Origin: an uncultured Slackia sp.
GTDB taxonomy: Bacteria; Actinomycetota; Coriobacteriia; Coriobacteriales; Eggerthellaceae
Direction of reading: 5' to 3'
NCBI GenBank assembly: GCA_900555495.1
Contig: USLD01000012.1
Span: 1-15,189 of the forward strand
Length of the DNA: 15,189 bases
The notes beneath the pieces were generated by a model. It was not told the origin of the DNA. It did not search any database and saw nothing but the letters and a program-made list of their open reading frames with translations. Below, one piece after another: positions 1-6,925 of this stretch (position 1 is its first letter; every line of letters begins with the position of its first letter). Both the position numbers and the translations under genes were made by a program.

Positions 1-337
1 CACCGGCGTGCGCGACTACATTCACGTGGTCGACCTTGCTCGCGGCCATGTTGCGGCTCTGAATTGGATGGCCGACAAACATGGCGTCGAGGTGGTGAAC
101 CTCGGCACGGGCAAGGGATCGAGCGTGCTCGATGTGGTGGCCGCGTTCGGCCGCGCCTGCGGTCGCGAGCTTCCGGTGGACATCCAGCCGCGTCGTGCGG
201 GCGATGTCGCTGAAAACTACGCCGACCCGTGCAAGGCGGAAGAGGTGCTCGGCTGGAAGGCCGAATACGACCTCGACCGCATGTGCGCCGACTCGTGGCG
301 TTGGCAGTCGATGAATCCGAACGGATACGCCGACTAA
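1..337 (+). CDS. galE: UDP-glucose 4-epimerase, C-terminal part (5' end outside window)
   Basis: This is the last 111 codons of a GalE-type epimerase, which interconverts UDP-glucose and UDP-galactose in the cytoplasm using bound NAD. The visible part opens with TGVRDYIHVVDLARGHVAAL and continues with NLGTGKGSSVLDVV, QPRRAGDVAENYADPCKAEE and a C-terminal SWRWQSMNPNGYAD. Each block matches the order and spacing of the GalE C-terminal substrate domain, including the PRRxGD segment that contacts the nucleotide. The N-terminal Rossmann fold and the YxxxK catalytic pair lie upstream of the window, so their integrity cannot be judged. The first codon seen (GTG at 8) is internal and not a start. The gene ends in TAA at 335-337 and is followed at once by a strong terminator, so it is the last gene of its transcript. 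GalE rather than another sugar epimerase is supported by the near full-length match of this tail to the E. coli-type pattern. Confidence 0.93.
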   Translation, partial: TGVRDYIHVVDLARGHVAALNWMADKHGVEVVNLGTGKGSSVLDVVAAFGRACGRELPVDIQPRRAGDVAENYADPCKAEEVLGWKAEYDLDRMCADSWRWQSMNPNGYAD

Positions 338-361
338 GGCGAGGACATGCATACGATACGG

Positions 362-388
362 AAACGACGGCTTCGGCCGTCGTTTTTT
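362..388 (+). terminator. Rho-independent terminator of galE
   Basis: A perfect 10-bp stem (AAACGACGGC with GCCGTCGTTT) is closed by a C(TTCG)G tetraloop and followed by further T residues, 25 bases after the galE stop. This is a textbook intrinsic terminator. Confidence 0.93.
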
Positions 389-474
389 ATATGCGGCATC
401 ATGAGTGCCGAAACGGAAAGGTAACGGAGTCTAGGACTTTCAAGCCGCTACGATATAGTTTATGTACTTAATCA

Positions 475-480
475 TATAAT
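475..480 (+). promoter_or_regulatory. Candidate -10 element (TATAAT) of the ABC exporter gene
   Basis: A perfect TATAAT stands in the gap between the galE terminator and the ABC transporter gene. No convincing -35 hexamer is seen 16-18 bases upstream. If used, transcription would start near 486-489, almost on the upstream ATG at 489. The expected start from family length is ATG 522. Confidence 0.4.
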
Positions 481-521
481 GGCTTGAGATGACCCATTCG
501 CCGCAAAGAAAGTCGGTCCGC

Positions 522-3500
522 ATGCTCGAACTGAAGAATATTACGAAAGATTACGTGTCAGGCGATACGACGGTGCATGCCCTCAAGGGCGTGAGCTTGC
601 AATTCCGGAACAGCGAGTTCGTAGCCATTTTAGGCCAATCGGGTTGCGGCAAGACCACCATGCTCAACATCGTCGGCGGTCTTGACCGTTACACGTCGGG
701 CGATTTGGTGATCGACGGCGTTTCCACTAAGGAATACAAAGACCGCGACTGGGATTCCTACCGCAACCACAGCGTCGGATTCGTGTTCCAGAGCTACAAC
801 CTCATTCCCCATCAGGACGTTCTTTCCAACGTCGAGCTGGCGCTCACGCTTTCCGGCGTTTCGAAATCGGAGCGTCGCAGCCGCGCCATCGCCGCGCTCG
901 AGCAGGTGGGGCTGGGCGACCAGCTGCATAAGAAGCCCAACCAGATGTCCGGCGGCCAGATGCAGCGCGTCGCAATCGCACGCGCGTTGGTGAACAACCC
1001 CTCCATCGTGCTTGCCGACGAACCCACCGGTGCGCTCGATTCCGAAACCAGCGTGCAGGTCATGGAGATCTTGAAGAACGTGGCGAAAGACCGTCTTGTG
1101 GTCATGGTCACCCACAACCCCGAGCTCGCGGCCGATTACGCCGATCGCATCGTGCGCTTCAAGGACGGATTGGTAGTCGATGACACCGACCCATACGTAC
1201 CTAGTGCTGCAGAAATCGAGGCTGCCCGCCTTCGGGCGGGGGAGGCGCGCCGCACGTCCATGAACCCGGCGACGGCGTTCTCGCTTTCGCTTAACAACCT
1301 TCTGACCAAGAAGGGCCGCACTCTTTTGACGGCGTTTGCCGGGTCGATCGGCATCATCGGCATCGCTTTGATTCTTTCGCTTTCGACCGGCGTGAACGAC
1401 TATATCGCCAAGGTGGAACAGGACACGCTTTCCAGCTATCCGTTGACGATCGCCAAGCAAAGCTACGATTTGTCGGGCATGATGACAGGCGACGGACCCG
1501 CCGAAACGTCGACCGATGCTGCCTCCGGCGTCGAAGAAGACGCGGGCGCCCAGGCTTCGGACGAGCAGATCGGCGTGTTCACCATGCTGCAAGACATGTT
1601 CGCAAGCGTGAAGTCGAACGACATGAAGAGTTTCAAGGAGTTCCTCGATGAAGGCGGCGATGGAATCCAGTCCGACGTGAGCGCCGTGCAATACGACTAC
1701 GGCATCACGCCGTTGGTGTATCGTGCCGACACCTCCGACGGTGCCGTCGCGCTTTCGCCGAATTCGATGACGATGGCTATGTCGGGCGGCGCTTCAAGCG
1801 GCGCCATGGCGGGCGCGGGCATGGGAGGCTCCACAGCATTCAATGAAATGATCGACAATCATGAGCTTCTCGATGAACAGTACAACGTCGTCGCAGGTCG
1901 TTGGGCTGAATCGGCCGATGAATGCGTGCTGGTGCTTTCATCGAGCGGCAAGGTCAGCGACTATACTCTGTACAGCATCGGCGTGCTCGACCCTGACGAG
2001 ATGAATGCCATGGTGGAAAGCACGATGAATGCAACGGGTGAAATCGAGGTGCCCGAAAACGATGTCGAATTCTCTTACGACGACGCGCTCGACGTGCGCT
2101 TCAAGGTGTTGAGCCCGTCGGATTCGTATCGTAAGAACGAGGAGACGGGCGGTTGGACCGACATGTCCGATGACGCCGATTTCATGCGTGAAAGGGTGGA
2201 AGAAGGCCTCGACCTCAAGGTTGTTGGCGTTGTGCAGCCTGATCCGGCCGCGAAATCGGCGGCGTTGATGCAGGGCATCGCCTACACGCATGACCTCTCG
2301 ATCGAGCTGATGGACCGTGCCGCATCTTCCGAAATCGTTCAGCAGCAACTGGCCGACCCCTCGGTCGACGTGTTCACGGGCAAGTCGTTCGACACGCTGC
2401 AGGAGGAAGCCAAGGAGGGTGTGGACCTGGCAAGTCTGTTCACGGTGGACGAGGCGGCGATCGCGAACGCATTTTCTTTCGACCAGGGCAAGCTCGGCGC
2501 AGCGTTCGACTTGTCGGGCTTTGATTTTTCGGGCATGAATTTCGGCGCGTTGGATATCGATGTGTCGGATGCCGTGAAGAATGTCGATATAAGCGCGCTG
2601 ATGGCGCAGGCGCCCGCACCTGATTTCTCGGGCATTTTGGGGAATATACAGGATGATCCCGTGCTCGACTCCGCGCAGCTTGAGGAGCTGGCCAAGCTGA
2701 GCGCCGATTACGTGCAGGGTTTCATGGCGTGGTTGGCGCATAACGGCGACGGCCTTTCGCCGACCGACCCCGAGTTCTCCCAGAAGCTCGTGGCGAAGCT
2801 TTCCGAATATGCTGCCACTCCTGAGGCGCGCGCCATGATCGATCGCGTCGTCGAGGTTGCGGGCGGTCCTGTTGCCGAACGTTTGCAGCAGGCGGTCCAA
2901 GAATACGTGTCCGGTCAGCTTGCTCCGTACATGCAGGGCGTGTTCGAGAGTGTGATGGGCCAGGTGGCGAGCCAGATCGGTACGACGGTTTCGGGACAGT
3001 TGCAAAGCGGCCTTTCGTCGGCCATGGCTCAGATGGCGTCGCAGATCGGTCCTCGTATTTCGCAGCAGATGGCTGCGGGGATGCAGAATGCGTTCACGAT
3101 CGACGGCGCCGCTTTTGCCAATGCCATCCAGTTCAACATGGATGCCGAAGACCTGACTTCGCTCATGACGAACTATGCGAACGCCGGCAAGCTTACGTAC
3201 GACAACAACCTGGTCACGCTTGGTTATGCGAACGAAGACGACCCGCAGGCGGTCAAGATCTTCCCGAGCGATTTCGAGGCGAAAGAGCGCGTGCTGGCGA
3301 GCATCGACGGCTATAACGAGCGCATGAAGGCGGCGGGCGAAGAAGACAAAGCCATCGTCTACACCGATTACATGGGCGTCCTCATGGGCAGCGTGACCGA
3401 CATCATCGATATGATTTCGCTTGTGCTGATCGCGTTCGTGAGCATCTCGCTGGTGGTGAGCTCCATCATGATCGGCATCATCACATATATCAGCGTGTTG

Positions 3501-3815
3501 GAGCGCACGAAGGAGATCGGCATCCTGCGCGCCATCGGTGCGTCGAAGGGCGACGTGTCGCGCGTCTTCAATGCGGAGACGTTCATCATCGGCCTGATTG
3601 CCGGCGTGTTGGGCATCGGCATCACGGTGCTGCTGACTATTCCGATGAACGTCGTGATCGAGCAGTTGTCGGGCGTGCAGCATATGGCGGCCGTGCCTCC
3701 GGTGGCGGCGGTCGTCCTCATCGCGATATCGGTGCTGTTGACGCTGATCGGCGGCATCATTCCCAGCCGTATGGCGTCGAAGAAAGATCCCGTGACGGCG
3801 CTGCGCACGGAGTAG
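522..3815 (+). CDS. Large MacB/FtsX-type ABC exporter subunit (ATPase-permease fusion)
   Basis: This 1097-residue protein fuses an ABC ATPase to a permease of the MacB/LolE/FtsX class. The ATPase spans roughly residues 1-225: Walker A GQSGCGKTT (38-46), signature SGGQ (143-146), Walker B IVLADE (162-167) and H-loop His198. One membrane helix follows (about 269-288), then an outer domain of about 660 residues, then three C-terminal helices (about 964-986, 1020-1042 and 1061-1083). Between the second and third is the FtsX hallmark ERTKEIGILRAIGAS, and the end reads PSRMASKKDPVTALRTE. Four helices plus an N-terminal ATPase is the MacB plan, and such proteins use ATP to move the outer domain rather than to carry substrate across the membrane. 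The outer domain is far larger than MacB's and contains Gln/Ala/Met-rich helical stretches (around 800-870). An in-frame ATG at 489 would add 11 residues; I prefer 522 because MLELKNITKDY is the usual family start and a weak AAAGAAAG lies upstream. No partner gene is adjacent. The substrate is unknown; defence against antimicrobial peptides or lipoprotein work are only possibilities. Confidence 0.9.
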   Translation: MLELKNITKDYVSGDTTVHALKGVSLQFRNSEFVAILGQSGCGKTTMLNIVGGLDRYTSGDLVIDGVSTKEYKDRDWDSYRNHSVGFVFQSYNLIPHQDVLSNVELALTLSGVSKSERRSRAIAALEQVGLGDQLHKKPNQMSGGQMQRVAIARALVNNPSIVLADEPTGALDSETSVQVMEILKNVAKDRLVVMVTHNPELAADYADRIVRFKDGLVVDDTDPYVPSAAEIEAARLRAGEARRTSMNPATAFSLSLNNLLTKKGRTLLTAFAGSIGIIGIALILSLSTGVNDYIAKVEQDTLSSYPLTIAKQSYDLSGMMTGDGPAETSTDAASGVEEDAGAQASDEQIGVFTMLQDMFASVKSNDMKSFKEFLDEGGDGIQSDVSAVQYDYGITPLVYRADTSDGAVALSPNSMTMAMSGGASSGAMAGAGMGGSTAFNEMIDNHELLDEQYNVVAGRWAESADECVLVLSSSGKVSDYTLYSIGVLDPDEMNAMVESTMNATGEIEVPENDVEFSYDDALDVRFKVLSPSDSYRKNEETGGWTDMSDDADFMRERVEEGLDLKVVGVVQPDPAAKSAALMQGIAYTHDLSIELMDRAASSEIVQQQLADPSVDVFTGKSFDTLQEEAKEGVDLASLFTVDEAAIANAFSFDQGKLGAAFDLSGFDFSGMNFGALDIDVSDAVKNVDISALMAQAPAPDFSGILGNIQDDPVLDSAQLEELAKLSADYVQGFMAWLAHNGDGLSPTDPEFSQKLVAKLSEYAATPEARAMIDRVVEVAGGPVAERLQQAVQEYVSGQLAPYMQGVFESVMGQVASQIGTTVSGQLQSGLSSAMAQMASQIGPRISQQMAAGMQNAFTIDGAAFANAIQFNMDAEDLTSLMTNYANAGKLTYDNNLVTLGYANEDDPQAVKIFPSDFEAKERVLASIDGYNERMKAAGEEDKAIVYTDYMGVLMGSVTDIIDMISLVLIAFVSISLVVSSIMIGIITYISVLERTKEIGILRAIGASKGDVSRVFNAETFIIGLIAGVLGIGITVLLTIPMNVVIEQLSGVQHMAAVPPVAAVVLIAISVLLTLIGGIIPSRMASKKDPVTALRTE

Positions 3816-3825
3816 GGGAGCGCAT

Positions 3826-3888
3826 CCCGCCTCGGGCGGGCCATATGGCAGTTGAAAAGAACGCGGGCCGATGCGGTCCGCGTTCTTT
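3826..3888 (+). terminator. Tandem hairpins, probable terminator of the ABC exporter gene
   Basis: Two hairpins follow the stop codon. The first is CCCGCC/GGCGGG with a 3-base loop (3826-3840). The second (3856-3888) has an 11-bp perfect stem, AAAGAACGCGG with CCGCGTTCTTT, which extends by about three more pairs. The 3' arm of the second ends in TTT but no long T tract follows, so it may terminate less sharply than a classic site. Confidence 0.7.
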
Positions 3889-3952
3889 CGTGAGGGCTCC
3901 GTTCTTCGAAATGCCCGCTGTTTTTCGCATGCTTTGATGCAAAGCCGACGTG

Positions 3953-3989
3953 AAAAGAAAAGCCGGCCCAGAGCGCGCCCTGAGCCGGC
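3953..3989 (-). terminator. Terminator of tRNA-Arg
   Basis: Read on the minus strand, a GCCGGC/GCCGGC stem with inner CAG/CTG pairs (3962-3989) is followed by a T-rich run (the complement of 3953-3961). It starts 11 bases after the CCA end of the tRNA gene. Confidence 0.85.
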
Positions 3990-3999
3990 GATTGTTCGA

Positions 4000-4075
4000 T
4001 GGTGCCCCCGGGCCGATTCGAACGGCCGACACCCGCTTTAGGAGAGCGGTGCTCTATCCCCTGAGCTACGGAGGC
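4000..4075 (-). tRNA. tRNA-Arg (anticodon CCT)
   Basis: On the minus strand the 76 bases fold into a complete cloverleaf. The acceptor arm is GCCTCCG with CGGGGGC, the D arm GCTC/GAGC with an 8-base loop, the anticodon arm CCGCT/AGCGG enclosing CTCCTAA, the variable loop GTGTC, and the T arm GGCCG/CGGCC enclosing TTCGAAT. The anticodon is CCT, which reads the AGG arginine codon. The discriminator is A and the CCA tail is encoded (4000-4002). It stands alone with its own terminator. A possible -10 (TAAAAT, complement of 4090-4095) lies upstream without a clear -35. Confidence 0.97.
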
Positions 4076-4149
4076 GTATGCAAAAATCTATTTTACCATT
4101 GCATGGGTGGATGCGCTCCCGGTGCAATGAATTTCCTTGATATTCGTCT

Positions 4150-4179
4150 TTCGGCGCGCCGAAGCGCCGTTTTCGGCGC
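4150..4179 (-). terminator. Paired hairpins after apbE, possible terminator
   Basis: Directly after the apbE stop, the minus strand reads GCGCCG-AAAA-CGGCGC (a perfect 6-bp hairpin, 4164-4179) and then the perfect palindrome TTCGGCGCGCCGAA (4150-4163). No T tract follows, so the terminator call is an inference from position and structure. Confidence 0.5.
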
Positions 4180-5196
4180 CTACGCCGACTGCGGGGGCTG
4201 TTCGATCGCGACGACCCTTCCTTCGTCGTCGGCCAAATACGCCGCCATGATAGAGGGGTGCTCGCGGACGAATCGGACGGCTCGTTCTTTTCCCAGCGCG
4301 AGCAGCGTGGTCGAATACCCTTCCGCATCGAGCGACGTGCGCGCGACGACGGTTGCTCCCGCGATATCGGTTTGCACGGGAAAACCCGTTTCGGGATCGA
4401 GGATGTGGTGGTACGTCGTGCCGTTATGTTCGAACGAGCGCTCGTAGGTGCCGCTCGTGACGGCCGATGCGTCCATGAGCGGCACGGCGCCGAGAATCTT
4501 GCCGCTCTCGCGCGTTTCGCGCGGGTCTTGCAGGCCGATTTTCCATGGATTGCCGTCGGGCTTCGCGCCATGGGCGAGCACGTTGCCGCCCAGATTCACG
4601 ATGAAGGAATGCACGCCCGCCTGAAGAAGAACGGCCCCGACCGCATCGGCTATATAGCCTTTGGCGGTCCCGCCCACGTCGACCGAAGCGTCGGGGTCTT
4701 CGAGCCGAATGCGGTAGCGCGTCTTGCCGTCGCATTCGTTTTCGGCTTCGTCGAATTCGATGCCGCGCCAATCCACATGGCGAAGCGCGGTTTTCAGTTT
4801 CGCTTCGTCGGCGATGATGCCGCGATGGAAATCCCACAGGCGTACGGCGGACCCCATGGTGATGTCGAATACGCCGTCGCTTTCGGCGCAGTAGCGAACC
4901 GACGCGGTCAGCAGATCGAATGTTTCACGTGAAACATCGACCCATGCTCCGCGTGCGTCGTTGATCCTCGAGATGTCGGAGTGGGGAAGCGTGCGGCTGA
5001 ATAGTCGTTCGAACCTGCGACATGCGTCGAGCGCTTGTTGGAACGCTTCGCAGCAAGCGGCTTCTTCAGCGAACGCTTGCAGGCTGACCACCGTGTTGAA
5101 TGCGTAGAACATCGCCGCGCATTGCCCCGACGCGTCAGGGCCTCGGAAGTCGAATGCGTCTTCGAGGGGGATGGGATCTGCGGCTTGCGCGGTCAC
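4180..5196 (-). CDS. apbE: FAD:protein FMN transferase (ApbE family)
   Basis: The protein has 338 residues and matches the ApbE family, which attaches FMN covalently to Ser/Thr of target flavoproteins using FAD and a divalent metal. Family blocks in order: FYAFNTVVSL (30-39), GVFDITMGSAVRLWDF (108-123), DVGGTAKGYIADAV (173-186), FIVNLGGNVLAHG (198-210), AVTSGTYER (245-253) and HHILDPETGFPV (263-274), the last holding conserved metal and substrate residues. The start is GTG at 5194-5196 with AGGAA six bases upstream. It lies 83 bases after the M20 gene on the same strand with no terminator between, so the two are probably cotranscribed. Many ApbE proteins are exported lipoproteins. Here the N-terminus (MTAQAADPIPLEDAFDF) shows no hydrophobic segment or lipobox, so it should be cytoplasmic unless the true start is elsewhere. 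No FMN-binding target domain is encoded in the window; the flavin reductase at 12648 is FAD-type only. The gene carries a parS site in codons 87-92. Confidence 0.92.
   Translation of the reverse strand: MTAQAADPIPLEDAFDFRGPDASGQCAAMFYAFNTVVSLQAFAEEAACCEAFQQALDACRRFERLFSRTLPHSDISRINDARGAWVDVSRETFDLLTASVRYCAESDGVFDITMGSAVRLWDFHRGIIADEAKLKTALRHVDWRGIEFDEAENECDGKTRYRIRLEDPDASVDVGGTAKGYIADAVGAVLLQAGVHSFIVNLGGNVLAHGAKPDGNPWKIGLQDPRETRESGKILGAVPLMDASAVTSGTYERSFEHNGTTYHHILDPETGFPVQTDIAGATVVARTSLDAEGYSTTLLALGKERAVRFVREHPSIMAAYLADDEGRVVAIEQPPQSA
4921..4936. promoter_or_regulatory. parS: parS centromere site (ParB binding palindrome)
   Basis: TGTTTCACGTGAAACA is a perfect 16-bp palindrome identical to the conserved bacterial parS consensus bound by chromosomal ParB/Spo0J. 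It lies inside apbE and reads there as the last base of Asp87 and then Val88-Ser-Arg-Glu-Thr92. The codons TCA and ACA are unlike the C/G-ending codons that dominate the neighbouring sequence, which suggests the DNA site and not the protein drives the choice. parS sites load ParB and SMC and usually cluster near the replication origin. Confidence 0.92.
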
Positions 5197-5279
5197 GGTC
5201 GGTTCCTTTCTTATGCATACGGTTCAGGCGGCGTTTGCGCGGTGCTCAGCGCTCAAGGCGCACGGAGCCTCGGCTTCGC

Positions 5280-6437
5280 CTACGGAATGCGCACCAGCTT
5301 TTTGTACGTTTCCAACCCCGCCGCAAGGATGCGCTCGTCGAAATCGAACGTGTCGGCGTGCAGGGGGATGCCCGTTCCCGTTCCCAGAAGCAGGAACACG
5401 CCCGGCAGATGGCGCTGGTAGAAGGCGAAATCCTCGCCGATCAGCAGCGGTTCGGGCAGCTCGTGCAAACCGGGCAGCGCCGCACGCGCCAGGTCGAAGA
5501 GCGCTTCGTCGTTGACTACAGGAGGATAGCCCTCGCTGAAATGGACGGTGCAGGTGCATCCTGCTTCGGCGGCGCGCCTTTCGGCGAGTTCGGCCAGATG
5601 CTGCTTGGCCGTTACGGTCATGGTGTCCGAATAGGTGCGCAGGCTGCCTTCGATGTGCGTGTGCGAGGAAATGACGTTGCGCGCCTGTCCGCTTTGCAGA
5701 AGGCCGAACTTGAGCAGGCACGGCTCGGCTTTCGCCTGCTCGGCCATGTAATCGTAGGCGTCCAGCACGAATCGCATGCCGGCCTCGAGGGAGTCGGCAC
5801 CGTCGGCCGCCTTGGCGATGTGGGTCGCCTTGCCGTGGAAATCGAAGGTCGATTCGCTCGTCGCGGCAAGCAGCGGACCGGGACGGCTCGCCACTTCGCC
5901 CATCGCGAGGTCGGGCCACAGATGGAAGCCGAAGACGCGGTCGACTCCATAGCGCTCGAACACGCCCGATTCGCAGATGAAACGCGCGCCGCCCGTGGTT
6001 TCTTCGGCCGGCTGGAATACCAGAAGAACGCTGCGGGGCAGCTCGTCGAACGATTCCGCAAGATGGTGCGCCAGGCCGAGCACCATGGCCATGTGGCCGT
6101 CGTGCCCGCAGGCGTGCATGTGGCCCTGATGGCACGAGGCGTATTCCGCCCCCGACTTCTCGGTTACGGGAAGGGCGTCCATATCGGATCGCACGGCCGT
6201 GGCATGCTCGCTTTTGCGGTCGAAGAACATGCAGAGCGAGCTTTTGCAGGGGGAAAAGACCGTGCAGGCGCCTTCTCCATATCGCGCGGTCACGTCATCG
6301 CGCAGAGCTTCAAGCTCGTCGTGCACGTAGCGAAGCGTTTCGGGCAGTTCGAAGTCCAGTTCGGGGATGCGGTGCAGGTCGCGGCGCAGGCGCGTGAGAA
6401 GCGCGAGCTCGTCGGCGGGGGAGGGGGTGGTGGTCAT
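5280..6437 (-). CDS. M20-family metallo-amidohydrolase, candidate N-acetyl-diaminopimelate deacetylase
   Basis: The protein has 385 residues and belongs to peptidase family M20, subfamily D, whose members hydrolyse N-acyl amino acids or small amides with a two-metal centre. Visible motifs are RSDMDALP (83-90), the metal block HMHACGHDGH (106-115), PAEE (143-146) with the likely catalytic Glu and a metal Glu, FHLWP (171-175), and C-terminal GEDFAFYQRHLPGVFLLLG and LHADTFDFDE. The order and spacing are complete, so the enzyme should be active. The start is ATG 6435-6437, chosen because AGGAAGGA lies six bases upstream; a longer frame reaching 6494 lacks this. It is divergent from the lysine operon, whose dapH product makes N-acetylated intermediates needing a deacetylase of exactly this family. 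That makes a DapL-like role plausible, but general aminoacylases and hippurate hydrolases share all these motifs. apbE follows, probably in the same transcript. The cytoplasm is its likely site because no signal peptide is seen. Confidence 0.85.
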   Translation of the reverse strand: MTTTPSPADELALLTRLRRDLHRIPELDFELPETLRYVHDELEALRDDVTARYGEGACTVFSPCKSSLCMFFDRKSEHATAVRSDMDALPVTEKSGAEYASCHQGHMHACGHDGHMAMVLGLAHHLAESFDELPRSVLLVFQPAEETTGGARFICESGVFERYGVDRVFGFHLWPDLAMGEVASRPGPLLAATSESTFDFHGKATHIAKAADGADSLEAGMRFVLDAYDYMAEQAKAEPCLLKFGLLQSGQARNVISSHTHIEGSLRTYSDTMTVTAKQHLAELAERRAAEAGCTCTVHFSEGYPPVVNDEALFDLARAALPGLHELPEPLLIGEDFAFYQRHLPGVFLLLGTGTGIPLHADTFDFDERILAAGLETYKKLVRIP

Positions 6438-6526
6438 GGCGGTCCTTCCTGCGGCCGCATGAGCGGCGCGATTTCGTATTTCTTGGTGCAGCATATACGC
6501 ATTTTTGCAAGCTTGGGCGATTTTTC

Positions 6527-6553
6527 TTGACTATCGCACACTAAAGCGATAAT
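6527..6553 (+). promoter_or_regulatory. Probable promoter of the lysine operon
   Basis: TTGACT (6527-6532) and GATAAT (6548-6553) each match five of six consensus bases, with a 15-base spacer. The spacer is slightly short, and TAATTT at 6550 would give 17. Transcription would begin just before the riboswitch at 6565, which supports the call. Confidence 0.6.
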
Positions 6554-6564
6554 TTCATACCTAC

Positions 6565-6723
6565 GATAGAGGCGCGGACAAGATGATCTTTGGCAAAGCC
6601 GGCAGGCGCTCGATGCCAAGGGGAGGTGCGTACCGCCGAACTCGGGTGCCAGGCGTGGCATTCGGGTGGGCCTGCGGGGAATACCCTCAGGACTGTCCGC
6701 GGCAATGTCGCGGGTGCGCTATC
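6565..6723 (+). ncRNA. Lysine riboswitch aptamer (L box)
   Basis: The region carries the conserved lysine-aptamer blocks in order: GATAGAGGCGCG, AAGATGA, AAGGGGAGG, CGCCGAA, GGGTG, GGGGAATACCC and GACTGTC. These match the L-box layout known from Bacillus lysC and Thermotoga. Stem P1 pairs GATAG (6565-6569) with CTATC (6719-6723), the same five-base pairing as in Bacillus lysC. The final helix is CCGCG (6697-6701) with CGCGG (6709-6713). Downstream, 6716-6729 can pair with 6753-6766 in 13 of 14 positions (counting G-U) as an antiterminator. That pairing uses up the 3' strand of P1 and the 5' arm of the terminator. Lysine binding should hold P1 closed, free the terminator and stop transcription before lysA. 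Mechanism is inferred from the pairings; family identity is firm. Confidence 0.95.
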
Positions 6724-6747
6724 TTGCTGATATGCATACGGTTTCGT

Positions 6748-6781
6748 ATCGCCAGTGAGGCAGCGCCTTGCTGGCGATTTT
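6748..6781 (+). terminator. Riboswitch-controlled terminator ahead of lysA
   Basis: A 14-bp stem pairs 6748-6761 with 6765-6778 (two G-U pairs, loop AGC) and runs into TTTT. It ends about 145 bases before the lysA start and is the off-state of the lysine riboswitch expression platform. Confidence 0.93.
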
Positions 6782-6925
6782 CATATCGGCAAGCAGGCGC
6801 CCTTCTATCCAGTATGTTTCGGTGCGATTCGCGGGTTATTCGTGGCGCCCGCTTTCGCCCGTTGCATGCGCCCACGCCCGACGCGCCCGCGAGGCGCAAT
6901 GTTGCAGCGAGAAAGGTGCGCCTTC

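Noticed and set aside
1938..3683. Minus-strand open frame of 581 codons opposite the ABC exporter
   Set aside because: It is His/Arg-rich shadow sequence of the exporter outer domain.
3950..4447. Plus-strand open frame across the tRNA-Arg gene
   Set aside because: It overlaps a tRNA, its terminator and the antisense of apbE, and has no start signal.
5100..6530. Plus-strand open frame of 476 codons opposite the M20 gene
   Set aside because: The minus frame shows a full M20 metal-site pattern; the plus frame shows no family features and spans a gene boundary.
6755..6925. N-terminal extension of lysA into the leader
   Set aside because: The extension would translate the riboswitch terminator, has no family similarity, and ATG 6926 has a proper ribosome-binding site and gives the usual LysA length.
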